Positions 31,021-40,809 of a stretch of DNA of 64,000 nt are shown here, one piece after another. Position 1 is the stretch's first letter, and every line of letters begins with the position of its first letter. Made by a program: the position numbers and the translations under genes. A model generated the notes under the pieces. The model saw nothing but the letters and a program-made list of their open reading frames with translations, was not told the DNA's origin and searched no databases. The stretch comes from Parabacteroides chinchillae (lineage in GTDB: Bacteria; Bacteroidota; Bacteroidia; Bacteroidales; Tannerellaceae): NCBI RefSeq assembly GCF_900108035.1, contig NZ_FNVS01000014.1, positions 52,304 through 116,303 on the forward strand. Direction: 5' to 3'.

Positions 31021-32310
31021 TTATTTCAAGCTAAATGCCTTCTTTACTTTGTCAACATAGTCTAGCTTTTCCCAAGTAAAAAGCTCAACTTCACAAGTAG
31101 TAGGCTTCGTGTTGTAACGAGACACAAATGTTTTCTTTACAACTTCAGGCTTACGTCCCATATGTCCATAAGATGCAGTTTCCAAATAAATCGGATTACG
31201 TAATTTCAAACGTTCCTCAATTGCCTTCGGACGCATATCAAATAAATCCCATATCTTAGCAGCGATCTCGCCATCAGTCATATTCACTTTGGCACGGCCA
31301 AATGTATTTACAAAGATATTCATAGGTTTTGCAACACCGATAGCATAAGATACCTGTACCAACATTTCATCGGCAACACCAGCTGCAACCATATTCTTTG
31401 CAATATGACGTGCTGCATAAGCAGCCGAACGGTCTACCTTCGAAGGGTCTTTTCCAGAGAAAGCACCACCACCGTGAGCACCTTTTCCACCATAAGTATC
31501 TACAATAATCTTACGGCCGGTTAAACCTGTATCGCCATGAGGGCCACCAATCACAAACTTTCCAGTTGGATTTACGTGGTAGATAATTTCATCACTAAAC
31601 AAAGACTGGACATGAGCCGGATATTGAGCTTTAACACGTGGTACAAGAATATTTTTCACGTCGGCAGCAATCTTCTTTTGCATAGCAATATCGGCTTCTT
31701 CCTGTGAAATACCTTTAGGGCTGATGAACTCATCATGTTGCGTAGAAACTACAATTGTATCAATACGCAAAGGTTTGCCATTGTCGTCATATTCAATTGT
31801 AACCTGGCTCTTTGCATCCGGACGAAGATAAGGCATCAGATCCGGTTCATTTTTACGAATAGAAGCTAATTCCCACAACAGGCTGTGAGAAAGGTCTAAT
31901 GCAAGAGGCATATAGTTTTCGGTTTCGTTTGTGGCATAACCAAACATCATACCTTGGTCTCCGGCGCCCTGATTATACGGATCTTCACGTTCCACGCCAC
32001 GGTTAATATCACCGCTTTGTTCATGGATAGAAGAAAATACACCGCATGATTTAGCTTCAAACTGGTATTCGCTTTTCGTATAGCCGATCTTTTCAATCAC
32101 GCCACGCGCTACTTCCTGCACATCTACATATGCACTTGATTTAACTTCTCCAGCCAAGACAACCTGCCCGGTTGTAACAAGGGTTTCGCAAGCAACTTTC
32201 GAGTTTTTGTCATAAGCCAAAAACTCATCAAGCAAAGCATCCGATATTTGATCGGCTACTTTATCGGGGTGTCCTTCAGACACCGATTCGGAGGTGAATA
32301 AATAACTCAT
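31021..32310 (-). CDS. metK: S-adenosylmethionine synthetase
   Basis: 429 aa; makes SAM from Met and ATP. Motifs: [30 protein letters not shown] and [19 protein letters not shown]. Slightly longer than the E. coli enzyme, as usual in Bacteroidetes. The leader of about 140 bases shows no recognisable SAM riboswitch. Confidence 0.98.
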   Translation of the reverse strand: MSYLFTSESVSEGHPDKVADQISDALLDEFLAYDKNSKVACETLVTTGQVVLAGEVKSSAYVDVQEVARGVIEKIGYTKSEYQFEAKSCGVFSSIHEQSGDINRGVEREDPYNQGAGDQGMMFGYATNETENYMPLALDLSHSLLWELASIRKNEPDLMPYLRPDAKSQVTIEYDDNGKPLRIDTIVVSTQHDEFISPKGISQEEADIAMQKKIAADVKNILVPRVKAQYPAHVQSLFSDEIIYHVNPTGKFVIGGPHGDTGLTGRKIIVDTYGGKGAHGGGAFSGKDPSKVDRSAAYAARHIAKNMVAAGVADEMLVQVSYAIGVAKPMNIFVNTFGRAKVNMTDGEIAAKIWDLFDMRPKAIEERLKLRNPIYLETASYGHMGRKPEVVKKTFVSRYNTKPTTCEVELFTWEKLDYVDKVKKAFSLK

Positions 32311-32452
32311 TACTTCAATGATTAAATATGTATATTAGTAATGAATTGATTTAGGAGGAATTGTTTGCCGAACGGCTTAGAAAAGAGGTTTGTTTTTAGC
32401 ATTTTTTCCTGTGGTTGCAAGCAATACAAATCTATCCACATCAATTCGGTTG

Positions 32453-32460
32453 CAAATATA
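32453..32460 (-). promoter_or_regulatory. Candidate metK -7 element
   Basis: TATATTTG on the minus strand, which would give a leader of about 135 bases before the metK ATG. No -33 TTTG at standard distance, so confidence is limited. Confidence 0.4.
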
Positions 32461-32493
32461 TACAAAATTTGTCAAACCTGGATATTTTAAGTT

Positions 32494-32922
32494 TTATTCT
32501 TTTGTTAAAATATAATGTTCGGCCAACGGACCTGTAATTTCTTTCTTATCACTGTCTAAACGGAACAGTTTATTTTCACCAACTTTATAATATTGATCAC
32601 TATCACCATCGACTTTAAGGGTAAGCAGGTTTTTATCAAGTGTATATGTTCCTTTATCATCAAAAGTCCCATCTTTCCGGTCAATATATACAGAATGCAA
32701 AGTAAAGGTGTTATCCTTATTCAGCGTCAGAGTCGTCTCTATACCCGGACAATCCGCAGCAGGAAACGTACCGGTATAAACACCATCAACATCCAACGAA
32801 TTCTCGGCATTATGCATATCTGCAACCGTTTCACTTTTCTTTTCTTCCTTATTTGTCTTTGAGCTGTTTACACAAGCCGTCATAAGAAAACAAGAACATA
32901 ACAAAACAACAATCTTTTTCAT
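32494..32922 (-). CDS. NlpE-like lipoprotein
   Basis: 142 aa. The signal ends in the lipobox MTAC (Cys about residue 17). The mature part has the NlpE N-terminal pattern DGVYTGTFPAADCPGIETTL, then GTFDDKGTYTLDKNLLTL. The NlpE domain senses surface or copper stress in E. coli; here the function is inferred only from the fold. Start at 32922 begins the signal peptide; upstream in-frame codons to 32997 are ignored. Confidence 0.85.
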   Translation of the reverse strand: MKKIVVLLCSCFLMTACVNSSKTNKEEKKSETVADMHNAENSLDVDGVYTGTFPAADCPGIETTLTLNKDNTFTLHSVYIDRKDGTFDDKGTYTLDKNLLTLKVDGDSDQYYKVGENKLFRLDSDKKEITGPLAEHYILTKE

Positions 32923-33012
32923 ACTCGATTCAATAATTAAACATTCACTTCTATTATTAAGAACACTATTTATATAAGTAAATGTTTTGGCAAACACACA
33001 TTTACTTTCAGC

Positions 33013-33198
33013 CTATCCTCTGTTCTTTTTATTACGCATAGCTCTTTTATACTTATATTCCGCCTTCTTTTTTGCAGAGTCTGAGCCATGTGTACCCTTC
33101 AGGAAGTCCGAAAACTTAATCTTCTTACCATCTTTTGATGGTTCTTGTTTGGCCTTTTTAAAGACCATACCTTCTGTCAGTATTTTATTTATATCCAT
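33013..33198 (-). CDS. Small basic protein of unknown function
   Basis: 61 aa, rich in Lys (about a quarter of residues), with a C-terminal KKKAEYKYKRAMRNKKN tract suited to nucleic acid contact. No recognised domain. It lies 24 bases after folK on the same strand and may be its operon partner. Confidence 0.65.
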   Translation of the reverse strand: MDINKILTEGMVFKKAKQEPSKDGKKIKFSDFLKGTHGSDSAKKKAEYKYKRAMRNKKNRG

Positions 33199-33222
33199 AT
33201 TTATCTGTATTTACGGGTAAAA

Positions 33223-33687
33223 TTATTTATACTTAAAACCGGCAAGTTCGGCAATTGTTTTATGAAAAACCGGATGAACCACATCCGGAGCTATCTCTGC
33301 CAACGGTTCCATCACAAAAGAACGTTTGTGCATTAGAGGATGAGGAATAGTAAGTTGCAAAGTCTGCATCACAATGTCGTCGTACATTAATATATCTATA
33401 TCGATAATACGATCCTGATATGTACCATTACTTTTTTCCACACGCCCCATTTCAATCTCTATCAAGCGGGTTGCATCAAGCAGCTCTAATGGTGAAAGTA
33501 AGGAACGAAGCGCTAAAGCCGCATTCAAAAATGTATTTTCCGATTCAAAGCCCCAAGGCTCTGTTTCATATATATCAGAAAGGGCGAGAATATCTCCCAC
33601 CCTTTCGGCTAACAACGCTGCCGCTGTTATTAAATTTCTTCGTTTATTTCCTATATTCGCTCCTAAACTAAGGTATGCTGTTGCCAT
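33223..33687 (-). CDS. folK: 2-amino-4-hydroxy-6-hydroxymethyldihydropteridine pyrophosphokinase
   Basis: 154-aa HPPK of folate synthesis; transfers pyrophosphate from ATP to the pterin alcohol. Motifs: SLGANIGNKRRNL, YETEPWGF, the metal-binding DRIIDIDILMYDD and LTIPHPLMHKRSFV. Eleven bases separate it from queA. Confidence 0.96.
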   Translation of the reverse strand: MATAYLSLGANIGNKRRNLITAAALLAERVGDILALSDIYETEPWGFESENTFLNAALALRSLLSPLELLDATRLIEIEMGRVEKSNGTYQDRIIDIDILMYDDIVMQTLQLTIPHPLMHKRSFVMEPLAEIAPDVVHPVFHKTIAELAGFKYK

Positions 33688-33698
33688 TCGTAATATAT

Positions 33699-34748
33699 TT
33701 ACAGAATTAACATTGCATCACCATAGGCTCCAAAGCGATAGCCTTCTTTCAGAGCAACTTCATAAGCGTCCATTATCAGGTCGTAACCACCAAAAGAAGC
33801 AGTCATCATCAACAATGTAGACAATGGCATATGCAAGTTTGTCACCATGCTTGTAGCAACACTGAAATCATAAGGCGGGAAGATAAACTTATTCGTCCAT
33901 CCCTCAAATTCCTTCAAATGGCCATCTGTGCTTACAGCTGTCTCAACAGCACGCATAACCGATGTCCCTACCGCACAAATCTGATGTCCGTCGTCTTTTG
34001 CCGTATTCACAATATTCACAACATCCGTATCAACAACCATTTGTTCCGAATCCATCTTATGTTTAGTCAGGTCTTCTACGTCTATTTCACGGAAGTTACC
34101 CAAACCCGAATGCAATGTAAGAAAAGCAAAACGGCAATCTTTTATCTCCAGGCGTTTCATTAACTCACGGCTAAAATGCAAAGCGGCTGCCGGAGCAACA
34201 ACAGCGCCTTCTTCTGTTGCAAAAATATTCTGATAACGATCTTCATCATCTGCTTCTACCGGGCGGTCTATATACTTTGGAAGCGGAGTTTCGCCCAAAG
34301 CGTATAAAGCTTTCTTGAATTCGTCATGATTACCATCATATAAGAAACGAAGCGTACGGCCGCGTGAAGTAGTATTATCTATCACCTCTGCCACCATAGA
34401 ATCGTCTTCACCGAAATACAATTTATTACCGATACGAATCTTACGGGCCGGATCCACCAGCACATCCCACAAACGTAATTCTTCATTCAGTTCACGTAAT
34501 AAAAAGACTTCAATGCGTGCCCCCGTCTTTTCCTTGTTCCCATATAAACGTGCGGGAAATACTTTTGTATTATTGAAGATAAATACATCTTTTTCTCCGA
34601 AATAATTCAGTATATCTTTGAAAACATGATGTTCAATCTCTCCGGTCTTACGGTTTACGACCATCATTCTCGATTCATCTCTGTTATTTGTCGGATGCAA
34701 TGCTATCTGTTCCGACGGCAAATTAAATTTGAATTTCGACAGCTTCAT
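33699..34748 (-). CDS. queA: tRNA preQ1(34) S-adenosylmethionine ribosyltransferase-isomerase
   Basis: 349 aa; builds epoxyqueuosine in the anticodon loop using SAM as ribosyl donor. The start [19 protein letters not shown] is typical, with [17 protein letters not shown] and TSVMRAVET segments. Only 9 bases from truB, so two tRNA modification genes are adjacent. Confidence 0.95.
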   Translation of the reverse strand: MKLSKFKFNLPSEQIALHPTNNRDESRMMVVNRKTGEIEHHVFKDILNYFGEKDVFIFNNTKVFPARLYGNKEKTGARIEVFLLRELNEELRLWDVLVDPARKIRIGNKLYFGEDDSMVAEVIDNTTSRGRTLRFLYDGNHDEFKKALYALGETPLPKYIDRPVEADDEDRYQNIFATEEGAVVAPAAALHFSRELMKRLEIKDCRFAFLTLHSGLGNFREIDVEDLTKHKMDSEQMVVDTDVVNIVNTAKDDGHQICAVGTSVMRAVETAVSTDGHLKEFEGWTNKFIFPPYDFSVATSMVTNLHMPLSTLLMMTASFGGYDLIMDAYEVALKEGYRFGAYGDAMLIL

Positions 34749-34757
34749 AATGCTATT

Positions 34758-35468
34758 CTATTTATTTTCTTTTATTTCTATATCTACATTCTTTTCCAGA
34801 AAATCATCTATATCTTCCGGCGACATGCACATATCCAAAGTAACATCACCAATTCGCGTACGCTCTAATGCAACCAGATGGGCACCCGAGTGTAATGCAA
34901 CCCCGATATCACGGGCTAAAGCACGAATATATGTGCCTTTACTACACACAACCCGTATTTTTACTATCGGCAAATTACATTCCAGCAATTCCATTTCATC
35001 TATCACCAATGTTTTTGCTTTCAACTCTACCTTTTCCCCTTTACGGGCCAGTTCATACGCTCGCTTTCCCTCAATCTTGCAAGCAGAAAAGACCGGCGGT
35101 ATCTGTTGTATCGTTCCCACAAACGATTGCAAAACATCTTCCACCATCTTACAAGTAATATGCTCTGTCGGATAAACCCCGTCTACCTCTTTTTCCAGAT
35201 CAAAAGAAGGAGTGGTTTCACCCAATTTCAGGGTTGCCACATACTCTTTCGTCTGATATTGAAGTTCATCAATTCTTTTAGTAGCCCTACCCGTACACAC
35301 GATCATCACACCTGTTGCCAACGGATCAAGCGTACCGGCATGTCCCACCTTTATTTTCTTCACCTTAAGTTTACGCGATAATTTATAGCGAAACTTATTT
35401 ACCAAATCAAAAGAAGTCCACCGCAGTGGCTTATTAAAACAAAGAACCTCTCCTGCAATAAAATCCAT
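34758..35468 (-). CDS. truB: tRNA pseudouridine(55) synthase
   Basis: 236 aa. The catalytic Asp motif is VGHAGTLDPLATGVM, preceded by NKPLRWTSFDLV. KGTYIRALARDIG is the second family motif. The PUA tail is short. Its ATG shares one base with the uppP stop (TAATG), indicating coupling. Confidence 0.96.
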   Translation of the reverse strand: MDFIAGEVLCFNKPLRWTSFDLVNKFRYKLSRKLKVKKIKVGHAGTLDPLATGVMIVCTGRATKRIDELQYQTKEYVATLKLGETTPSFDLEKEVDGVYPTEHITCKMVEDVLQSFVGTIQQIPPVFSACKIEGKRAYELARKGEKVELKAKTLVIDEMELLECNLPIVKIRVVCSKGTYIRALARDIGVALHSGAHLVALERTRIGDVTLDMCMSPEDIDDFLEKNVDIEIKENK

Positions 35469-36262
35469 TAAACAAGCGAATATATAATCGTAAATAATCC
35501 GGCAACCACACAGTAATAAGCAAAATAAATAAGCTTTCCATTCTTCACCAGATTAATCATCCATCTACAAGCGATCGCTCCCGATACGAAAGCTGCTATA
35601 AAACCAGTGATCAAAGCAACTGACGATATTCCTGACTCTTCAGGAGAAAAACCACCTTTCATCAGATCCAGAAAGGCTTCTCCTAAAATCGGAATAATCA
35701 CCATCAGAAAAGAAAACTTAGCAACCTGCTCTTTCTTATCGCCTAACAAAAGTCCGGTCGCAATTGTTGAACCCGAACGCGATAAGCCCGGCAATACTGC
35801 ACAAGCCTGTGCTATACCGATAATAAATGCATCTTTAAAAGATATTTCTTCTTTCTGGCGCGGTTTTGCATAATAAGAAAATGCCAGCAACGCAGCCGTA
35901 ACAAGAAGCATGCAGCCTACTATCAACAATCCGCTGCCAAATATTTCTTCCACATAATCTTTAAAGAAAACGCCCACAATTCCAACCGGAATCATAGACA
36001 ATAATATTTTACAGACTGTCTTTGTTCCTTCATTCCATTTAAAGGAGAAAAAGGACTTGAACAAGAAGGACACTTCGCTCCACAAAACCACAATGGTGCT
36101 CAACACTGTAGCAGCATGCACCGCTACGGCAAATGTCAGATTCTCTTCTCCCTGAATACCAAACAGAGCGCTACCTATGGCCAGATGTCCGCTACTGCTA
36201 ACCGGCAAAAACTCAGTAAGACCTTGTATTATACCCAAGATTAATGCTTCAAACCAGCTCAT
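35468..36262 (-). CDS. uppP: Undecaprenyl-diphosphatase
   Basis: 264-aa membrane enzyme recycling the cell wall lipid carrier; overexpression gives bacitracin tolerance elsewhere. Motifs [17 protein letters not shown] near the N-terminus and [17 protein letters not shown] near residue 155 contain the catalytic residues. Its start overlaps the DUF3098 stop by four bases. Confidence 0.97.
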   Translation of the reverse strand: MSWFEALILGIIQGLTEFLPVSSSGHLAIGSALFGIQGEENLTFAVAVHAATVLSTIVVLWSEVSFLFKSFFSFKWNEGTKTVCKILLSMIPVGIVGVFFKDYVEEIFGSGLLIVGCMLLVTAALLAFSYYAKPRQKEEISFKDAFIIGIAQACAVLPGLSRSGSTIATGLLLGDKKEQVAKFSFLMVIIPILGEAFLDLMKGGFSPEESGISSVALITGFIAAFVSGAIACRWMINLVKNGKLIYFAYYCVVAGLFTIIYSLV

Positions 36263-36495
36263 TCGGCTACTTCTTTACTTTTCTTCAGTATGCCGAAAAT
36301 CATAATTACAAAGCCCAATACAGTCACAATCGGAGCGACAACAATACGGCGGGTACTAAATATTTCCGGGTTAAAAGAAACTCCGTCTACAGAGCCACCA
36401 CCACTCATCAACATAAAGCCCACAACAATAAATACGATTGCAATTGCAATCAGTATAAAATTTTCTTTACCAAATGCAAAATCTCTCTTTGCCAT
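36259..36495 (-). CDS. DUF3098 membrane protein
   Basis: 78 aa with two transmembrane helices ([19 protein letters not shown] and [15 protein letters not shown]). DUF3098 proteins in Bacteroidetes lie between ftsX and uppP, suggesting a cell wall link. No biochemical function is known to me. Confidence 0.88.
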   Translation of the reverse strand: MAKRDFAFGKENFILIAIAIVFIVVGFMLMSGGGSVDGVSFNPEIFSTRRIVVAPIVTVLGFVIMIFGILKKSKEVAE

Positions 36496-36513
36496 CTTTC
36501 TATCTCTCTAATA

Positions 36514-37392
36514 TTATATATAATACAATTTATCAACGCCCATTCTGAGATATTTGTTCACCGCAAATATTGTTGCTACGACAGATAATAAAATCCCTAA
36601 TCCCAACACGGCAGCATATACAATAAGCAACGATTGAACATCCAATATCTGAATGAAACCTTTCAATTCATTCTGTAGATAGTATAACGCACCGGTCAAC
36701 ATCAATATTGCAAGTATAGATGCAAAAATACCACTTATCACATTATACCTTACAAAAGGTCTGCGAATAAAGCCGGGCGTAGCACCAACCAACTTCATTG
36801 TATGGATAAGGAAACGCTTCGAATAAATAAGTAAACGAATCGTATTACTGATAAGGACAAAGGATATGCACATCAGTACAACCGCCAATGTCAGCAATAT
36901 TATTCCAACCCGCTTCATATTATTATGAACCATTTCCATCATATCCTTACGATAAAGCAAATCTGTAACAGAAGTATAGGTTCTTATTTGTTTCTCTATC
37001 AGTTTGAGGCTATCTGGATTAGCATATTCCGAATGCAGTTTTACCTCCATAGATGCTTGCAGCGGGTTAAAACCAAGAAAAGTCTCGGGATTTTCGCCAA
37101 GCTCTTCTTCCAATTCCTTTGCAGCTTGTTCTTTCGAAATATATTCTGTTGATTTAATAAAAGGCAATGCATCCAGACTTTTTTGCATTCGCTTAATATC
37201 GGCTTCCTTCTGGTTATCTTTTAACAATATGGAAAATGCTATATTTTCTTTTACATAAACAGAAAGCTTATTACTTAATAATCCCATCAAGAGAATCAGT
37301 CCTAACAAGAAAAGCACCAATGCTATACTGATTACAGAAGTAAGACGAGAATTAAAGAAAGATACAGTACTAACCTTTTTATTTTCAGCCAT
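36514..37392 (-). CDS. ftsX: Cell division protein FtsX
   Basis: 292 aa. One N-terminal helix, an extracytoplasmic domain with SLDALPFIKSTEYISKEQA, then three helices of the FtsX/MacB core (GIILLTLAVVLMCISFVLI). With FtsE it activates septal peptidoglycan hydrolases. Start MAENKKVSTV at 37392; a longer frame to 37455 is discounted. ftsE is not adjacent here, which is common in Bacteroidetes. Confidence 0.94.
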   Translation of the reverse strand: MAENKKVSTVSFFNSRLTSVISIALVLFLLGLILLMGLLSNKLSVYVKENIAFSILLKDNQKEADIKRMQKSLDALPFIKSTEYISKEQAAKELEEELGENPETFLGFNPLQASMEVKLHSEYANPDSLKLIEKQIRTYTSVTDLLYRKDMMEMVHNNMKRVGIILLTLAVVLMCISFVLISNTIRLLIYSKRFLIHTMKLVGATPGFIRRPFVRYNVISGIFASILAILMLTGALYYLQNELKGFIQILDVQSLLIVYAAVLGLGILLSVVATIFAVNKYLRMGVDKLYYI

Positions 37393-37617
37393 CAGACACG
37401 CTCTTAATTGAATTAAATAAATTGGGGAGATGCGTAAAGAGAACACACCTCCCAATTTTTCTGCAAAAGAACGAATTATTTGCGTAACGCCATACGTATT
37501 TACAAATCTTTAACCATAGAGAATTACTTCTTACATAAGAATCAATACCGTTTTTTTAATATTGGAATCCTCTACTTTTAGGCTGAAGTACGGGAAGAAT
37601 TATTCTTTTGAGCCGCC

Positions 37618-37684
37618 CAAAATCAATTTTGACCTAGCTAAAAATTAATTTCGACCTGGGTCAAAATCAAATTCCACCCAGGTC
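37618..37684. repeat. Three tandem 22-bp repeats with an internal palindrome
   Basis: Units at 37618-37639, 37640-37661 and 37662-37683 share the pattern AAAAT-AA-TT--ACC-AG-T, followed by a partial fourth. GACCTGGGT (37653-37661) and ACCCAGGTC (37676-37684) form a perfect 9-bp stem. They lie in the 320-base miaB-ftsX gap, 29 bases past the miaB stop. The rest of this gap is AT-rich with nothing else recognised. Confidence 0.75.
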
Positions 37685-37712
37685 AAAAACAAAAAACATC
37701 CTATACTTTTGA

Positions 37713-39086
37713 TTAATTATCTACGGGTTCCCCGAATAAAGTAGCCGAAGATGCACGTAATATCCTCACTTTGATAAATTGTCCGACGTGATAGTTCCTC
37801 TTATCAAAGATTACCACTTTATTCTGGCTTGTACGGCCAAACAACTGTTCTCTTGAGCGTTTAGAGAAACCTTCAATCAAAACTTCGAATTCTTTACCTA
37901 TATCACGCAGATTACTTTCTTCGGAAAGTTTATTTTGCAAATCGATCATACCTTGCAAGCGGCGTACCTTTTCTTCTTCAGGAACATCGTCAGCCAAATG
38001 CTTTGAAGCATAAGTACCCGGACGTTCAGAGTATTTGAAAAGAAATGCACTGTCATATCCCACTTCTCGCATTAAAGACAATGTTTCCTGGTAATCTTCC
38101 TCTGTCTCCGAATGGAAACCACAAAACAAATCGGTAGAGATTGCACAATCAGGAAGGATACGGCGGATAGCCGCAATACGATCCAAATACCATTCGCGCG
38201 TATATTTACGGTTCATAACCTTCAGCATACGCGAACTTCCGGACTGAGCCGGCAAATGAATATACCTACATATATTAGTATGAGCAGCTATCACGCGCAA
38301 TGTATCATCACTCATATCTTTTGGGTGGGAGGTGACAAAACGAATACGCATATCAGGAGCAGCCAGGGCTACTTGCTCCAACAGAACAGGAAATGTTATC
38401 TGCTGCCCGTCTTTTTCAAACAAATAGGAGTTCACATTTTGTCCCAGCAATGTTACTTCCTTAAAACCTTTCTGACGCATATCCTGTATTTCATTCAATA
38501 TACTTTCAACATCACGGCTTCTTTCACGTCCACGCGTATAAGGAACGATACAATAGGAACAAAAGTTATTACACCCGCGCATAATGGAAACAAATCCGCC
38601 GATATTCACACCACCCAACTTTAAAGGAATTACATCCTTATATGTTTCCTGTGTCGACAATTCCACATTAATTGCTTTTTCTCCATGCTCTACGGCACCA
38701 ATCAGATTTGGTAAATCCATATAAGAGTCCGGGCCAGCAACCAAATCTACGCGATGTTCATTTATCAACTCCTCCTTAACCCGCTCAGCCATACAACCCA
38801 ATACACCAACAATAAGCGACTTCTTCTTACGCTTTAACGATTGAAAATACTGCAAACGTCCATAAATACGTTGTTCGGCATTATCACGCACAGAACAGGT
38901 ATTTACAAAAATTGCATCTGCTTCTTCAATATTTTCCGTCATGGAATAACCATCCATCTGCATGATAGAAGCCACAACCTCACTGTCAGCAACATTCATC
39001 TGACATCCGTAAGTCTCAATAAACAATTTCTTTTCTTCATTTACGACAGCAGATTTTAAGTCTGCGCCATTTTCTTGTTCAATCAT
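37713..39086 (-). CDS. miaB: tRNA-2-methylthio-N6-dimethylallyladenosine synthase
   Basis: 457-aa radical SAM methylthiotransferase. The UPF0004 domain starts ETYGCQMNVADSEV; the radical SAM cluster is RGCNNFCSYCIVPYTRGRERS; the TRAM domain is at the C-terminus (GEPVDN end). It modifies position 37 of tRNAs reading UNN codons. Confidence 0.96.
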   Translation of the reverse strand: MIEQENGADLKSAVVNEEKKLFIETYGCQMNVADSEVVASIMQMDGYSMTENIEEADAIFVNTCSVRDNAEQRIYGRLQYFQSLKRKKKSLIVGVLGCMAERVKEELINEHRVDLVAGPDSYMDLPNLIGAVEHGEKAINVELSTQETYKDVIPLKLGGVNIGGFVSIMRGCNNFCSYCIVPYTRGRERSRDVESILNEIQDMRQKGFKEVTLLGQNVNSYLFEKDGQQITFPVLLEQVALAAPDMRIRFVTSHPKDMSDDTLRVIAAHTNICRYIHLPAQSGSSRMLKVMNRKYTREWYLDRIAAIRRILPDCAISTDLFCGFHSETEEDYQETLSLMREVGYDSAFLFKYSERPGTYASKHLADDVPEEEKVRRLQGMIDLQNKLSEESNLRDIGKEFEVLIEGFSKRSREQLFGRTSQNKVVIFDKRNYHVGQFIKVRILRASSATLFGEPVDN

Positions 39087-39142
39087 CTTAATTACTAATA
39101 AAGTTTAAATAATAATTTCTCTAAAAAATAAACGAGAGAATA

Positions 39143-39174
39143 TTTGCATGATTCAAATTACACGCTTATATTTG
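39143..39174 (+). promoter_or_regulatory. Strong orphan promoter
   Basis: TTTG (39143-39146), a 20-base spacer and TATATTTG (39167-39174) are a near-ideal Bacteroidetes promoter. It faces a gene-free stretch. A hairpin AAATAAGGGT/ACCCTTATTT (39222-39231, 39244-39253) lies about 45 bases past the expected start. It may drive a short RNA or be left over from a lost gene. Confidence 0.6.
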
Positions 39175-39489
39175 CATACGAAAAACGTAAATTTTTTCAT
39201 AGTTAAGGTTTTGGTTAAATCAAATAAGGGTGGCTGTGAAGTTACCCTTATTTACTTTTATACCAGTCTGTTGATTTACTTTTCAATAATTATTCCTACA
39301 TCTAAAGTGCAAAAACAATAAATGCTATTTAATCGAGTGATCTTCAAACCTTTTGACAGTCTAATATCTTCCTTCTGAAATTTTGGTAAAGATACTGGCA
39401 AACTTCCATTCCACAAAACGATAAACAAATAAAAAAACATAGCTCTCTATTCCGTTCAAAACTTGTTGTAAAATAGCAATATGATAAAA

Positions 39490-39676
39490 AGCGTCTAGAT
39501 ATTACTATCCAGACGCTCCTAAACTTAACTATGAAAAATTTATATTTTTACAGGATAAACATACGACTTATCTCAATTTGTTATTCATAAGATCATATAT
39601 TACTCAGTATAAAGTTTACATCTTCAATAATTAATATGTAGAAGCCCGGTTCTATCAGCTCATAAAACCGGGCTTC
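39490..39676. other. Two strong hairpins in the miaB downstream gap
   Basis: Stem GCGTCT-A-GATA with TATC-C-AGACGC around 39491-39516, and a perfect 11-bp stem GAAGCCCGGTT/AACCGGGCTTC (39641-39651, 39666-39676). No coding frame of note lies between them. The first resembles leader hairpins before Bacteroidetes surface protein genes, but no such gene remains. The rest of 39087-40200 is AT-rich. Confidence 0.6.
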
Positions 39677-39850
39677 TCGCCATAACCTACTTTACTTCTT
39701 CGCCTTTTTCATGATTCCTAAATTTTTAATTAAACAATCTATTCATACCAATTCGTTGATAAATATAGTACAAGGGAAAACCAAACTACCATACCGTCAC
39801 AGGAAGGGCGGTCAATCGGCAACTTTATAAACTAAGACCATGAAAATTAA

Positions 39851-39997
39851 CAAGACCGGGAAACGACCAGTGAAGACCGTAATTTTCCTACAAACGTCAT
39901 TACCGGAACTTACGAACAGGTGTATGTAGATGTCAAATTTAGTGATGGCGAAGAAAGAGAAGTAATAATGCTAATACAACTCAACTTCAGTAAATAA
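39851..39997 (+). pseudogene. Remnant of an Ig-like/surface protein gene (C-terminal end)
   Basis: An open stretch of 48 codons without a start codon, containing GTYEQVYVDVKFSDGEEREV and then a stop. This alternating pattern is like the last strand pair of bacterial Ig-like or Rib-type domains. The upstream sequence in this frame is closed by a stop, so only a fragment is left. Family assignment is tentative. Confidence 0.4.
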
Positions 39998-40184
39998 CGT
40001 AATAAAAGAGTGAATCACACTTCCAAAAGTCGTAACCTTCGGAACTCCGGATATAACCACTTTTTATTATGGCAAAGGTAAATAATTTAAAATAAGCGGA
40101 GGAACATATTGTAAAAGCGTAGAAAAAAAGAATCAAGGGATCTGTTTTATGCCAATGTCCAACATATTAAAAAATTGCAAAGCA

Positions 40185-40213
40185 TTGAAGTTCAGAAAAA
40201 AGTTGTATTTTTG
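40185..40213 (+). promoter_or_regulatory. Promoter of the 152-aa membrane protein gene
   Basis: TTG (40185-40187), an 18-base spacer, then TATTTTTG (40206-40213), 60 bases before the ATG at 40274. Confidence 0.6.
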
Positions 40214-40273
40214 TCTAACTCTATTAGCAAAAACATAGTGTTTTAGCGTACGAAGTAAAAAATAATCAAAGTT

Positions 40274-40732
40274 ATGGATAACGCAGGTGATTGGATATAT
40301 ATTGTTTTCCTAATCATTGCCGGAGTTAGCGGTTTGCTTAGCTCCGGAAAGGAAAAAAAACAGTCAAAGAATATACTTGGACGGCCGGGCAACGATATAC
40401 CGGAAGACTCAGAACCGTCCCAGGAAAAAGGATTCTGGGAGATATTACAAGAAATGCAGGAGGAAAAACCTCAACCAGCCGCCCCCGATCAACCCCAAAC
40501 AGTGATTAAGAACAGGCCAAACAAACAACAACAATTTTCTCAACCGGCAAAAACAGCAGTCCATCCCCCCTTTTTATCCGGAGAAAATATTCCGGAATCT
40601 AGTAAGGCTGCACCAATCTCAATACTACAACAGGAAGAAGAAAACGGCATTATACCGGAACAAACATTTACAGATATGGCAGAATTACGAAAAGCAATTA
40701 TTTGCTCCGAGATTCTTAACCGTAAATATTAG
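40274..40732 (+). CDS. Single-pass membrane protein of unknown function
   Basis: 152 aa. One N-terminal helix (IYIVFLIIAGVSGLLSS) is followed by a disordered, Pro/Gln/Glu-rich middle. A short conserved-looking C-terminal helix LRKAIICSEILNRKY is of a type I have seen in Bacteroidales hypotheticals. No enzymatic motif. It is 77 bases upstream of the CoA-transferase, which has its own promoter element. Confidence 0.8.
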   Translation: MDNAGDWIYIVFLIIAGVSGLLSSGKEKKQSKNILGRPGNDIPEDSEPSQEKGFWEILQEMQEEKPQPAAPDQPQTVIKNRPNKQQQFSQPAKTAVHPPFLSGENIPESSKAAPISILQQEEENGIIPEQTFTDMAELRKAIICSEILNRKY

Positions 40733-40751
40733 TTACATCGTATTTTATATG

Positions 40752-40759
40752 TAATTTTG
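40752..40759 (+). promoter_or_regulatory. CoA-transferase -7 promoter element
   Basis: TAATTTTG, 50 bases before the ATG at 40810. No clear -33 TTTG at the expected place. Confidence 0.5.
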
Positions 40760-40809
40760 CGCCCGGATTTTAAACCGAAAGATTCACTACAAAATAAAAA
40801 CAAATTATC

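Noticed and set aside
32311..32450. SAM riboswitch in the metK leader
   Set aside because: I looked for paired stems and a conserved core typical of SAM-I or SAM-II and did not see them. A covariance-model search would decide.
37618..37684. CRISPR-like array
   Set aside because: Contiguous degenerate 22-bp units without spacers.
39540..39600. Short ORF after the leader-like sequence (ATG at 39531)
   Set aside because: Ends after about 19 codons and is not followed by a continuing frame; more likely part of gene remains.
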